A DNA stretch of 64,000 nt from Thermococcus barophilus MP. GTDB lineage: Archaea; Methanobacteriota_B; Thermococci; Thermococcales; Thermococcaceae. Shown here piece by piece: positions 34,940 to 44,188 of this stretch (positions within the stretch are counted from its first letter, which is position 1; each line of letters opens with the position of its first letter). The notes under the pieces were generated by a model. It did no database searches and was not told where the DNA came from. It saw only the letters and a list, made by a program, of their open reading frames with translations. The stretch is from the NCBI RefSeq assembly GCF_000151105.2, contig NC_014804.1, positions 992,001-1,056,000 of the forward strand, given 5' to 3'. The position numbers and the translations under genes were made by a program.

Positions 34940-37741
34940 ATGACAATTTCAAACAAACTCCTCGCCTTTCTTTTGATTTTTCTGTTTTTGACGTTCGTAC
35001 CATACACAAAAGGGAGCAACGACTACTGGATAATGAAGTATACCTACAAAGAGAACCCTGACCTCCTTCTGGAATTTGGAAAAGGCGCTCTTCGCAGTGC
35101 ACGGTATGAGAATGGGGACATAGTTATGGTTGAGACCATTCCAATGAGCAAAACAAGATTTGACTTTGCTGTTTCCCTTGTAAGTCAAGACGGGGAAGTC
35201 AAGTGGACTAAACTCTATGGAAGCAAAAAAGACGATGAAATTTTAGCAGTTGCCATTCTGAAAAATGGAGACATCCTTCTGGCAGGATGGAGTGGTTATC
35301 CAAGGGACGGGCTTGTGGTATGCCTCGATCCAAATGGAAACATAAAATGGAGCAAGCTTATTGGCGGAAAGGAAAGTGACGAGATCAGAGCTGTAGACGT
35401 TGCACCGGATGGCAGCATTATTCTTGTTGGAGAAACATATTCCGAGACTTCGACTCAAAGCCTGTGGGTGATCAAGCTTAAGCCTGATGGGAAATTGAAG
35501 TGGCACCGTGTATTTCAGCTTTATGAGAAGGATCACTATCAATCCGTAACGGGACTTTCCGTTAAAGTTTCCTCGGGGGGAAGTATACTCGTAGGAGGTG
35601 TTTCAAAGCAGAGGACTGCATTTTTAGCAAAGCTCACAGAAAATGGAAGCGTTAGATGGGCAAGGGAATACACCATCTCAGAAAGCGGAGAGGGCATTTA
35701 CGGGATTGAAGTGCTGGAAGATGGGACAATACTAACTGCCGGGGAATACTATACAACAACCGCCAACCTCTTCTTGATGAAGCTCAACGGTGAAGGTCAG
35801 GTTCTCTGGAAAAAAGGATACGGATCAAAATATGGGAAGAATGAGAGAAACACTGAATTCTACAATATCGTTTTAACCACCGATGGAGATATACTTATTG
35901 CAGGACGTTCTGAACAGTTGGATATTTCAGCGGGGCATGGGGTGTTAATTCATGCCGACAAGAATGGAAACCTAAAGTCCTGGTGGTCGATGAAACAATT
36001 TGTTAGCGTTAGGGCTATATATGTGGATGGAAAAGACATCATCGCCTATGGAAGTGGATGGAAGAAAACCTCAGTCTTAGCTGTTTTTCCGCTGGAAGGT
36101 TCCTTTGAGTGCTTTGAAGAAAGCGATGTTGAAGTAACTTCCAAACCCCTGACTGTAAAAACATCCAAGATTAACTTAAAAGGCAAAGCCGTTCAGTTTG
36201 CCTATAAAAACGCCGGCATTAACGTAACAGGAAAAATTGAGCTTATAGGGGAAGAATTGTGCAGAAGCAAAGGGGATATGGAAGAAACCCAAACTTCAAC
36301 AACTCCCCGAGAAGTGTCAACCCCAACCGAGGAGAACTACTGGGTAAAGAGCCTCATTGGAATAGGAGATGATGAGATAACTGACACCGCCATTACTGCA
36401 GAAGGGGATATAATCGCAGTCGGCACAACCACAAGCTTTGGAGAAAATGGAGATGTTTTGGTAATGAGGTTAAGCTCAAAAGGGGAAATCCTCTGGCAGA
36501 AAGTGTACGGAGGCAAAGGAGACGACAGTGCACATGCCGTTGCTGTAACAAACAACGGCGAGATTATTGTTGTTGGACAGACGAACAGCTTTGGTGCTGG
36601 GGATTATGATGTATGGATTCTTGGACTGGACAAAAACGGAAATGTAAGGTGGCAGAGCACCTATGGTGGTGAATACGGCGAAGGCGGATTGGACGTTGAT
36701 CTCTTTACAAACGGTGATATTCTGGTTGTGGGATACACCGGGGGGTTCGGAGCTGGAAACTTTGATGCATGGGTACTTAGGCTTGACCCCGTGGGGAACA
36801 TTAGATGGCAGAGAGTGTATGGGGGAAGTGGAGAGGATATAGCATGGGGAGTAAAGGCAGTAAACGGTGGAACCGAGATAGTGGTGGTAGGCTATACCAA
36901 GAGCTTTAACGCGAAAGGTGAAGATGGATGGATAATGTACCTCGATGGCAATGGCAACATAAAATGGCAGAAAATGATCGGAAGTGATAAGGATGATGAG
37001 TTCTTGGCTGTTTCAGAAGATGCTGATGGAAACATAGTTGTAGCAGGAATGTTAACCGGAAAGGATGACTACGAAAAAGGCTGGGTGGTTAAGCTGAACA
37101 AGAGGGGAAAAGTACTGTGGCAGGGAGCATATGGAGGAGAAGAATACGGAGATGCATTTTTCGATATAGACACAGCAGGAGATAGAATTACTGTTGTGGG
37201 AGGCACTCAAAACTTTGGAACAGAAGAGACAGGATCGTGGGTGCTCCATTTGGACTCAAGCGGAAACATAATTAATGAATTCGTGTGTGAAGAAGGCGAT
37301 TCAATGCTTTGGAGCGTTGCAACAGATGAATCATCAACGGTAGCCGTTGGGTATTCCACAGTTGAGGGGAAAGACATCTTCATCATGAAGCTTCCTAAAG
37401 ACGGGAACTTAGAATGCACAATTTGCAGAAGCTCCGAGGCGATAGTTAGAACTCCAGCTATTATCATCAGAGACTCGAAAGCGGTTAGTGAAAACACTAA
37501 GGGGATCATGAAAGAAAGCAGAGGAACCGTTGACGTATCAGACTTTAAGGAAAAAGTGAACTGTCCTGCTGAAGAGATAAAAGAGACAAAACATAGAGAA
37601 ATCAGCTCCAGTGAATCCCCGTCGGAAGTTACACCAATCCAAAGCCCTGAAGAAGAAAGCACTAAAGGAATCTGCGGTCCGGGAGTTTTTGCAGTTCTGG
37701 CAATTCTGGGGAAAATAATAAGAAAACGCAAGGGAAACTGA
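34940..37741 (+). CDS. Large secreted beta-propeller-like repeat protein with CGP-CTERM anchor
   Basis: 933 residues. A signal peptide (about 1-30, LLAFLLIFLFLTFVPYTKG) leads into two blocks of repeats of about 45-50 residues, pattern D(D/E)xxxAV...GDILVVGYT..FGAGNFDAWVLRLD..GNIRWQRVYGG, typical of beta-propeller blades. The blocks (about 30-390 and 460-800) are split by a Thr-rich stretch (ETQTSTTPREVSTPTEE). The C-terminus after a Ser/Glu-rich spacer is GICGPGVFAVLA plus RKRKGN, a CGP-CTERM surface-anchoring signal. Probable cell-surface protein; ligand unknown. A T-rich terminator follows. Confidence 0.8.
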   Translation: MTISNKLLAFLLIFLFLTFVPYTKGSNDYWIMKYTYKENPDLLLEFGKGALRSARYENGDIVMVETIPMSKTRFDFAVSLVSQDGEVKWTKLYGSKKDDEILAVAILKNGDILLAGWSGYPRDGLVVCLDPNGNIKWSKLIGGKESDEIRAVDVAPDGSIILVGETYSETSTQSLWVIKLKPDGKLKWHRVFQLYEKDHYQSVTGLSVKVSSGGSILVGGVSKQRTAFLAKLTENGSVRWAREYTISESGEGIYGIEVLEDGTILTAGEYYTTTANLFLMKLNGEGQVLWKKGYGSKYGKNERNTEFYNIVLTTDGDILIAGRSEQLDISAGHGVLIHADKNGNLKSWWSMKQFVSVRAIYVDGKDIIAYGSGWKKTSVLAVFPLEGSFECFEESDVEVTSKPLTVKTSKINLKGKAVQFAYKNAGINVTGKIELIGEELCRSKGDMEETQTSTTPREVSTPTEENYWVKSLIGIGDDEITDTAITAEGDIIAVGTTTSFGENGDVLVMRLSSKGEILWQKVYGGKGDDSAHAVAVTNNGEIIVVGQTNSFGAGDYDVWILGLDKNGNVRWQSTYGGEYGEGGLDVDLFTNGDILVVGYTGGFGAGNFDAWVLRLDPVGNIRWQRVYGGSGEDIAWGVKAVNGGTEIVVVGYTKSFNAKGEDGWIMYLDGNGNIKWQKMIGSDKDDEFLAVSEDADGNIVVAGMLTGKDDYEKGWVVKLNKRGKVLWQGAYGGEEYGDAFFDIDTAGDRITVVGGTQNFGTEETGSWVLHLDSSGNIINEFVCEEGDSMLWSVATDESSTVAVGYSTVEGKDIFIMKLPKDGNLECTICRSSEAIVRTPAIIIRDSKAVSENTKGIMKESRGTVDVSDFKEKVNCPAEEIKETKHREISSSESPSEVTPIQSPEEESTKGICGPGVFAVLAILGKIIRKRKGN

Positions 37742-37742
37742 G

Positions 37743-37768
37743 CTTTTTCTAATTTTTGTTTTTAATCT
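37743..37768 (+). terminator. T-rich transcription terminator
   Basis: Directly after the repeat-protein stop, the plus strand carries CTTTTTCTAATTTTTGTTTTTAATC. Runs of five T on the coding strand are the usual archaeal intrinsic terminator. Confidence 0.5.
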
Positions 37769-37776
37769 CCAAAAAT

Positions 37777-38484
37777 TTATTTCAAAATTATCCTCGCATC
37801 AACTACAACTGCTCCTTCGCCTTCGTTGTAGACAAACACTGGGTTCAGATCCATTTCCTTTATGTAGTCTTTCAGATCATCAACAAGCTTTGAGACTTTC
37901 AACATCATGTCAACCAATGCTTTCATGTCAGCCGGCGGCTCTCCTCTTGCACCGGCAAGGATTGGATAGCCTTTGATGCTCTTTATCATCGCCCAGGCAT
38001 CCTTTTCTTCAATTGGAATAATCCTAAATGTAACATCCTTGAGGATTTCAACGAAGATGCCACCAAGACCGAACATTATTGCATGCCCGAACTGCGGATC
38101 TTCAGTTACACCAATAATAACTTCCCTTCCAGGCTTGAGCATTGGTGCAACAAGAACGCCCAAGATCTCTGCATCTGGGCGGTATTTTTTGGCATTTTCA
38201 TGAATTTCCTCCCACTTTTTCTTTAACTCTTCCTCATTTTTAATGTTCAGGGCAATGATTTTTGCGTCGCTCTTGTGAAGTATCTGTGGTGACATCAGCT
38301 TAAGAACAACGGGGTAGCCGATCTCTTTGGCATATTCAAGGGCTTCATCAAGGGTCTTTGCGAGCTTTTCATCTGGAACAGGCAGTTCATAAGCCTTTAA
38401 AACCTGCTTTGCTTCATATTCAACTAATGCTTTTCTACCTCTGCTCAAAACATCTTCAATAACTTTCAAAGCTTCATCCTTCAT
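37777..38484 (-). CDS. ADP-forming acyl-CoA synthetase, beta subunit
   Basis: ATP-grasp subunit (235 residues) of the ADP-forming acetyl-CoA synthetase, which makes ATP from acetyl-CoA or other acyl-CoA esters in Thermococcales fermentation. Blocks: LVEYEAKQVLKAYELPVPDE, GYPVVLKLMSPQILHKSDA with ATP-grasp Lys and His, and GREVIIGVTEDPQFGHAIMFGLGG. Length equals the known 230-residue beta subunits. ATG at 38484 follows GGGGAGTG; a longer frame to 38532 lies in the alpha gene. Located five bases after the alpha subunit stop, so the two form an operon. Confidence 0.92.
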   Translation of the reverse strand: MKDEALKVIEDVLSRGRKALVEYEAKQVLKAYELPVPDEKLAKTLDEALEYAKEIGYPVVLKLMSPQILHKSDAKIIALNIKNEEELKKKWEEIHENAKKYRPDAEILGVLVAPMLKPGREVIIGVTEDPQFGHAIMFGLGGIFVEILKDVTFRIIPIEEKDAWAMIKSIKGYPILAGARGEPPADMKALVDMMLKVSKLVDDLKDYIKEMDLNPVFVYNEGEGAVVVDARIILK

Positions 38485-38488
38485 AAAA

Positions 38489-39910
38489 TCACTCCCCTTC
38501 AACCTTCTCCAAATATTTTGCGTATTGAACAAGACCGGCTAAAGCCCTAACTCCCCTTTCGGGTGTTGGATACACCGGAACTCCTTTCTCCTCAAGCAGC
38601 TTTGCATAATACTCCGTCTTTTTACCGCCCATTGCAACTGCCACAATTGGTTTCTCACTATTCTTTGCATATTCTGATAGGATTTCAATTATCTCCATCT
38701 CATTTAATAGCGGCACCTGGAAGAGTACTATCACCAGAATGGCATCAACATTCGGGTCATTTACAAAGCCTTCAATTGCAATCTTGTATCTTTGAGCGTC
38801 TGTGTCGCCAACAACATCAGTTGGGTTACCAGCGACTGCATGTGGTGGGAAGTTCTCCTTAAGGAACTTGAGAGTTTCTTCGCTGAGCTGCGCCATCTTC
38901 AAGCCGAATTTGGCAACTGCGTCACTTGCCATGACTCCAGCTCCACCACCATCAGTGATTATCCCAATCCTATCGCCTTTTGGAAGCCTGCACTTTGCAA
39001 ATGCCTTAGCAACATCAAACATGTGCTCAAAGTCTTCAGCTCTGATTATTCCAGTCTGCTTGAATACCGCATCGTAAATTACATCAGCTCCTGCCAGCGA
39101 ACCAGTGTGTGATGAGGCAGCCTTTGCTCCATACTCGGTTCTCCCACTCTTCAGTGCAATGACGGGTTTTACTTTTGTTATCCTCTTTGCAGCTTCGATG
39201 AACTTTCTACCGTCCTTAACTCCCTCAATGTAGAAGGTAACAACTTTAATTTGGTCGTCATAAATGAAATAGTCCATTAAATCAGCATCGTCGACATCTA
39301 TCTTATTTCCATAGCTGACCATTTTTCCAATTCCTATACCCGCCAAAGCAGCCCAGTCAAGCATTGCTGCTGCGAAGGCTCCACTTTGAGAGACGAAAGC
39401 TATTGGGCCGCTCTTTGGCCTGTCCATCTTTTCCTCCGGTAAAAATACGGTATCCACACCTGTGTCTGGAACATAGACACCAACACAGTTTGGTCCAATA
39501 ACTCTAATCCCGTTTGCCTTTGCTATTTCGTAGATTTCTCTCTCTAATCTCTTTCCTTCTTCACCAAGCTCTCCAAAGCCTCCTGTGATGATTATAACTG
39601 CTTTGATGCCTTTTTCCGCAATGTCCTTCATTGTGGCTGGGACAAAGGGGGCAGGAATAGATATAACAGCCAAATCTGTGTCTTTGGGGAGTTCCTTAAC
39701 GCTCTTATACACCTTATACCCCTCTATTTCATCAAGCTTTGGATTTACGGGATAAATGTTGCCCTTGAAAATCCCCTGCTCCTTATTCCTCTTAAAGTTC
39801 TCAAAAATAACATTTCCAACCTTCCCTTTTTTGTTCGTTGCTCCGATGATAGCGACTGCCTTTGGTTCAAAAAAAGGCTTTAATTCTTCAACGATTTTTG
39901 GCATTTCCAT
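38489..39910 (-). CDS. ADP-forming acyl-CoA synthetase, alpha subunit
   Basis: 473 residues. CoA-binding Rossmann domain at the start (KAVAIIGATNKKGKVGN), CoA-ligase domains with RVIGPNCVGVYVPDTG, GPIAFVSQSGAFAAAML, and SSHTGSLAGADVIYD, where His is phosphorylated during catalysis. Paired with the beta subunit downstream. Several isozymes with different acyl specificity exist in Thermococcales, and this one is not assigned. The ATG at 39910 follows AGGTGATAG; the GTG at 39919 lies too close. Confidence 0.92.
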   Translation of the reverse strand: MEMPKIVEELKPFFEPKAVAIIGATNKKGKVGNVIFENFKRNKEQGIFKGNIYPVNPKLDEIEGYKVYKSVKELPKDTDLAVISIPAPFVPATMKDIAEKGIKAVIIITGGFGELGEEGKRLEREIYEIAKANGIRVIGPNCVGVYVPDTGVDTVFLPEEKMDRPKSGPIAFVSQSGAFAAAMLDWAALAGIGIGKMVSYGNKIDVDDADLMDYFIYDDQIKVVTFYIEGVKDGRKFIEAAKRITKVKPVIALKSGRTEYGAKAASSHTGSLAGADVIYDAVFKQTGIIRAEDFEHMFDVAKAFAKCRLPKGDRIGIITDGGGAGVMASDAVAKFGLKMAQLSEETLKFLKENFPPHAVAGNPTDVVGDTDAQRYKIAIEGFVNDPNVDAILVIVLFQVPLLNEMEIIEILSEYAKNSEKPIVAVAMGGKKTEYYAKLLEEKGVPVYPTPERGVRALAGLVQYAKYLEKVEGE

Positions 39911-40077
39911 TTCTATCACCTTTAGTTAAAAACTTTCGTTGAATAAAGCTTTCTTTCGAAGCTTTTTCCAATTAACTTTCTTCCTTTCGCTGTATAAAAG
40001 TTTTATGTATGTCAAACAGAATCCTTGATGAATTAGAAACTACATTGATGATAGCAATTTGGAAGAAATGCCCAGAA

Positions 40078-40852
40078 CTATTTTAGGTAACTTTTCAAAA
40101 ATTCAAAGCTCTTTTTAAAATCATCCAAACTTCTGACTTCTAAGCTCCAAGTAACATTTTTGGGCAATATCCTAAGCACCTTATCCCACGGAATTATACC
40201 CTCCCCCAATGCCAAGTGAGAATCGTTTTCCCCCTCATTGTCATGAAGATGAACATGGATTATCTTATCTTTCAAGACTTCAATGAATTCAGCAAAATCA
40301 TCACTCACTGTGTACAAATGCCCCACATCGAAAGTAACGTATAGATTTGTACCGTCAATTAACTCATATATCCTCCCAGCTGTTTGACCATCTAAAATTG
40401 GAAATTTTGGCATATTTTCAAGAGCCACCTTAATTCCAATTCTCTCAGACACCTTGTCAATTTCTTCCAAAGAGCGTTTATGGACTTTTTCATAGGCATT
40501 GGAGAATTTAAGCTCAAGGTGAATAATGTCCCGGATGAAGAACAACCAGAGAGAACCCATTTCATGTGCATTTCAGAGTTTCAAAGATTATTTCAAGCGT
40601 TACTCTTCGGAGCTTTTCATTGAGTGCGGCAAGATTTAAATCGCTGAAGGGAGCATGAATAATGTTTTTCATGCCATAGCTTTCTAAATATTCAAGATGA
40701 AACCTGTAGTTGTATTTATCTAATACATGATACCCCTCACTCATTATTTCAACGAAGTCTAAGGGAAATTCTCTAAGTTTGTATATAGCAACACCCAAAC
40801 TTCTGTCAAACAGTGCGTACGTTGAGGCACCTATCAATTTAACCACCCACAA
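40078..40852 (-). pseudogene. Sugar-phosphate isomerase/epimerase (AP-endonuclease-2 fold), frameshifted
   Basis: TIM-barrel family member broken near 40570. The N-terminal half (about 90 residues, KLIGASTYALFDRSLG to VTLEIIFETLK) stops at a TGA. The C-terminal half (LWLFFI...AYEKVHKRSLEEIDKVSERIGIKVALENMP, then TFDVGHLYTV and IIHVHLHDNEGENDSHLALGEG) continues in another frame; reading across gives LK-AHEMGSLWLFF. Around 40525-40545 a second frame gives PGHYSP, a plausible family motif, suggesting two further compensating indels. Metal-binding Glu, Asp and His residues of the C-half remain. Coupled to the transporter gene upstream. Confidence 0.7.
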
Positions 40853-42014
40853 TGAGCTTTGCTATTAAAACAGCATATATTGTGCCGAATATATCGCTGT
40901 TGTTTGAAATTAATGGAATCGCAACGTTGTCTGGATCTATATCCCTCTTAAAGAGGAGGTATGAAATAGTGTAGGAGTAGAACATTATGAAAAGTGCCAT
41001 AAGTGGATACGTGAGAGCAAGCTCTAAGGAAAAAGATACGCTGCTTCCAAGAATAAGTTTTGCAAGCATGATGCCGAAGATGTTTATTAAACTGCCTATT
41101 ACAGGAGTGGTTGCAAACAGAGAGAGTATATCCAAAAACGGTTCCACAGAAAAGAACTTTTCAATTTCTCCAAGATGCAGCTTTGTTGAAGTCTTTGCTG
41201 CAATAACAGAACCATAGTTTCCAAAGCTGCTGAGCAGAGAAGGATAAGCGAATCCGAGAATTACAGAGGCTTGAATTAAGTGGCTGAATTTTTCCAGCGT
41301 AAATCCAGAGATTAGAGAAAGAAGAGCCAAAAGGGTTATTATCACAAAAAGCTCTTTGAACTCCAAAAGCTCTGTTCTTCTTACTTTGCTGATCTCAACA
41401 AGAAATAAAAGAAGGAGTATAAGACCAATATTCGAAGTCCAAAACACTGTTTTAGAATGCTCTAAGATAAGAATAAAGGCTATAAGAGATGGTATCGTCA
41501 GCAGATCTCCCATTGAAGCAACTAAAGGGGCGGCAACACTATCTGGATCTGTCCCTCTTTTAAAAGAAAATATAGTCACAAATGCTGTAAAATATCCAAG
41601 TAATAGGGATACAAAAATCGTAGAACTTATGACTATCAGCAAAATCTGAAAGGAATGATAGCGGATTCCCTTAATTACCCCAATCATCCAGAGGATTGTA
41701 ACAGGAATGAGAGAAAGCATCATTGCAATCACAATGTTCCTTAAAACCCTCTTCTCTCCAATTTTTGGTTCTAAATCACCCAAATAAAGCATCGTTGAAA
41801 ACCGAGATGCCATGGAACCAAAAACATTACCTCTCAACCCCATCATTCCCGGAAGAATCACCAAAATGCCGGGATAGGCAGAACGAATCTTATTAAAATA
41901 CTTACCCAGAAAAGTTCCTCCAAAAAATCCAATTATCAATGAGATTACCAATGAAGCCAATGTTGCTGTATATGCTTCTTTTAGTCTCTCTTTCAGATCC
42001 AAGAAGACTGTCAT
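40839..42014 (-). CDS. MgtE-type divalent cation transporter with two internal repeats
   Basis: 391-residue membrane protein. It has two copies of the MgtE membrane domain: the first carries GMMGLRGNVFGSMASRFST and RGTDPDSVAAPLVASMGDLLT, the second FGNYGSVIAAKTSTKLHLG and RDIDPDNVAIPLISNNSDIFG. Bacterial MgtE has one domain per chain plus cytosolic N and CBS domains, absent here, so this is the SLC41-like form. Probable Mg2+ transport. Start at 42014 rather than GTG 42023, from GGAGGGTGAGAGC spacing. Confidence 0.85.
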   Translation of the reverse strand: MTVFLDLKERLKEAYTATLASLVISLIIGFFGGTFLGKYFNKIRSAYPGILVILPGMMGLRGNVFGSMASRFSTMLYLGDLEPKIGEKRVLRNIVIAMMLSLIPVTILWMIGVIKGIRYHSFQILLIVISSTIFVSLLLGYFTAFVTIFSFKRGTDPDSVAAPLVASMGDLLTIPSLIAFILILEHSKTVFWTSNIGLILLLLFLVEISKVRRTELLEFKELFVIITLLALLSLISGFTLEKFSHLIQASVILGFAYPSLLSSFGNYGSVIAAKTSTKLHLGEIEKFFSVEPFLDILSLFATTPVIGSLINIFGIMLAKLILGSSVSFSLELALTYPLMALFIMFYSYTISYLLFKRDIDPDNVAIPLISNNSDIFGTIYAVLIAKLIVGG

Positions 42015-42090
42015 CGCTCTCACCCTCCATCTCTGACACCTCCTTCCTTCTCATCTTGAAATCAACAGTTAGGTATATAAAATTTCTCAG

Positions 42091-42801
42091 CTAAGTCTTT
42101 CTTATCTCTTCATCACTAATAAAACCCTTTGCATATGGGCAGAGTGTCTTCAAGGGGCATTCATCGCATCTTGGACTTATCGGACGACAGATTGCTTTTC
42201 CATGGTCTACCATTGCATGGTTCACATAGATCCAAAGCTCTTTAGGAATAAGCTCCTTTAAATATTCCTCAACTTTTTCAGGTGGGGCTTTTGGTGGAGC
42301 TAAACCTAAACGCTTGCTTATCCTGTTCACATGGGTATCAACAGGGATTGCTTGCTTGCCGAATCCATAAGCCAAAACTATATTCGCACACTTCCTCCCA
42401 ATGCCGGGCAGTTTAACAAGCTCCTCTAACATGTCGGGGACTTTTCCACCGTATTTTTCCAGAATTATTCGAGAGCATTCCACAATCCACTTTCCCTTAT
42501 TTTTCCATAAACCAACTCCATTCTCCCTCAACAATTTCTGAACATCCTCGATTTTAGCATTTGCCAAGGCATGAACTGTCGGATATCTATTAAAAAGCAA
42601 CTCACTTACCCTATCAGTTACTTCATCTCTATTCCTCTGGGAGATTATACATCTTATAAGGGTGAAGAAAGGGTCCCCATGTAGAATTCTATCCCTTGGA
42701 TACATCTCAATTAACTTTTTAACAATTTTCAACGCCCGCTCTTTCTTTTCTTCCCAGCTCTCATTAAATGTGAATGAGTCTGAGCTTTTTACCTTCTCCA
42801 T
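42091..42801 (-). CDS. nth: Endonuclease III
   Basis: Base-excision glycosylase/AP lyase of 236 residues for oxidised pyrimidines. Helix-hairpin-helix LVKLPGIGRKCANIVL with the catalytic Lys, then VDTHVNRISKRLG with the catalytic Asp, and the 4Fe-4S loop Cys-X6-Cys-X2-Cys-X5-Cys in CRPISPRCDECPLKTLCPY. All key residues are present. Overlaps the start-proximal end of the gene at 42764 by 38 bases, same strand. Confidence 0.93.
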   Translation of the reverse strand: MEKVKSSDSFTFNESWEEKKERALKIVKKLIEMYPRDRILHGDPFFTLIRCIISQRNRDEVTDRVSELLFNRYPTVHALANAKIEDVQKLLRENGVGLWKNKGKWIVECSRIILEKYGGKVPDMLEELVKLPGIGRKCANIVLAYGFGKQAIPVDTHVNRISKRLGLAPPKAPPEKVEEYLKELIPKELWIYVNHAMVDHGKAICRPISPRCDECPLKTLCPYAKGFISDEEIRKT

Positions 42802-43198
42802 GAACTATCACCAGTATATTTTTAGTCCCCCTAACTTCTTTAAGCCCTTCGAATTTTTCATTATAAATTTTGTGTCCGTCCTCAGTCAAGACTAAGACTT
42901 CATCTTCAAAAATGAGTACAATGCTCTTTTCGAGGAATATAATATTCTTGACAACTTTATTAAATTCAAAGTCCAGAGTTAAGGGTTTTTCTGAGGAAAG
43001 TTCTATTTTTGTGTCCTCTCTCACTCTAAATTCTTTAGGTTCCGCATAAATGACCTCAAACTTCAATGGCTTCCCCAATAAGTCAATCTCAATAACATCC
43101 CCCTCTTTAATTTCTCTACCCTTTATCTTTGCCTTTAAGATATCAACAAACTCTGGGGGGAGTTCTACTTCAAAGAGAGGTTTGAGAATGAGCCTCAT
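42764..43198 (-). CDS. Conserved protein resembling Cdc48 N-domain fold, function unknown
   Basis: 144 residues. The first 70 (LPPEFVDILKAKIKGREIKEGDVIEIDLLGKPLKFEV) look like a double-psi-barrel/Cdc48-N type region, and the rest is a beta-rich extension (IIFLEKSIVLIFEDEVLVL). No catalytic motif. Encoded directly upstream of nth with a 38-base overlap, so likely co-expressed with it. The match is structural impression only. Confidence 0.6.
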   Translation of the reverse strand: MRLILKPLFEVELPPEFVDILKAKIKGREIKEGDVIEIDLLGKPLKFEVIYAEPKEFRVREDTKIELSSEKPLTLDFEFNKVVKNIIFLEKSIVLIFEDEVLVLTEDGHKIYNEKFEGLKEVRGTKNILVIVHGEGKKLRLIHI

Positions 43199-43270
43199 TT
43201 AGCATCCCCAATTAAAATAACCTTTACTGCACTTAAAAGGATATTCATAATTCTGGTAGTCTATATACCC

Positions 43271-43310
43271 GAAAGGTTTATAACGGCTAATATATCTATC
43301 GATATATCGA
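43271..43310 (+). promoter_or_regulatory. padR promoter and palindromic operator
   Basis: GAAAGGTTTATAA at 43271-43283 is a good BRE/TATA element. Downstream, 43290-43307 is ATATATC-TATC-GATATAT, a perfect 7-bp inverted repeat, directly over the predicted transcription start (about 43305-43310) and before GAGGTG. PadR regulators bind such AT-rich dyads and usually repress their own operon; autoregulation is inferred. Confidence 0.55.
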
Positions 43311-43321
43311 GGTGAAAAGCA

Positions 43322-43786
43322 TTGGAGCGACCAAAGTTTAAAGGACATCTCAAGTTGCTCGTGCTTCATCTGCTAAGCAAGAAGCCAATGCACGGGTATG
43401 CTGTAATGAAGGGACTTGAAGAAGAGTTTGGGATTCCAGCTCCAAGTGCTGGGGTTATATACCCAATCCTGTTCAGCTTGAAGCGCGCTGGACTTATTGA
43501 AACAGCGGGGAGTGGAAGGAGAGAGAAAAAAGTCTACAAAATAACAGAAGATGGTGTGAGATACCTAAAAGAGCATGAAGAGGAACTGAGGGAGGCAATC
43601 AAACTCGCAAGAATTTATAGGGAATTTTCTGAGATGGGAGGGAGAGAACTTAGAGAAGCCTTCAGACTACTTTTTGACAGATTTGATAACCTTACAGAAA
43701 AGCAGAGAGAAGAGCTTTCTAAGATAATAAGAGAGTTTGCAAAGAAAATCAAATTCATCGTTGAGTTTGGTGATTCGTATGAGTGA
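43322..43786 (+). CDS. PadR-family transcriptional regulator
   Basis: 154 residues starting at TTG after GAGGTGAAAAGCA. Winged helix in HLKLLVLHLLSKKPMHGYAVMKGLEEEFGIPAPSAGVIYPILFSLKRAGL, the PadR signature, and a helical C-terminal dimerisation domain (about 90-150). PadR proteins often control multidrug exporters that sit in the same operon, as the ABC genes do here. Overlaps the next gene by eight bases. Confidence 0.9.
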   Translation: MERPKFKGHLKLLVLHLLSKKPMHGYAVMKGLEEEFGIPAPSAGVIYPILFSLKRAGLIETAGSGRREKKVYKITEDGVRYLKEHEEELREAIKLARIYREFSEMGGRELREAFRLLFDRFDNLTEKQREELSKIIREFAKKIKFIVEFGDSYE

Positions 43787-44183
43787 AACAAAAAGCTGGA
43801 AAGAATATTATGACTATATGGAGCAAAAAACCCCATTGACAATTTACTACCCAATATGCGGTGGAGGGGAAGAGTGCATAACTGCCTGTCCCTATGGTGA
43901 AAAGATCTGGGACGTTGAACCTATGAAGGTCTCCCTCTTTGGCTTCAATCAAAAAGTTCGCCTAAGGCCGGTTATGAAAAATCCAGAGCTGTGTAAAGAG
44001 TGTTATTTATGCGTCGAAGCCTGCCCAACGGGCGCGTTGAGACCTAAAGATAAGCCCGCTAATCATCCATTATTGACTCTTGTCTACAACACATTAAAGC
44101 TTCCGTTTAAGAGGAGATACAACATCAAGTTCGTTTTTCGTCCTGAACATGTTGAGAAGTTCAGGCGCAATAATGGGAGGTGA
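43779..44183 (+). CDS. 4Fe-4S ferredoxin-like protein in ABC exporter operon
   Basis: 134 residues. Two cysteine motifs: CGGGEECITACPYGEKIW (spacing C-x5-C-x3-CP, unlike the classical CxxCxxC) and CKECYLCVEACPTGAL (classical). There is an extra C-terminal helix (NTLKLPFKRRYNIKFVF). The ATG at 43779 overlaps the padR stop, and the next gene begins five bases after its stop with GGGAGGTG between. A ferredoxin next to an ABC exporter is unusual; it may serve as redox sensor or as partner for a modifying enzyme. Confidence 0.8.
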   Translation: MSETKSWKEYYDYMEQKTPLTIYYPICGGGEECITACPYGEKIWDVEPMKVSLFGFNQKVRLRPVMKNPELCKECYLCVEACPTGALRPKDKPANHPLLTLVYNTLKLPFKRRYNIKFVFRPEHVEKFRRNNGR

Positions 44184-44188
44184 ATAAG

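Noticed and set aside
39990-40070. Possible C/D box sRNA (two TGATGA-like boxes)
   Set aside because: No CTGA D or D' boxes at correct spacing.
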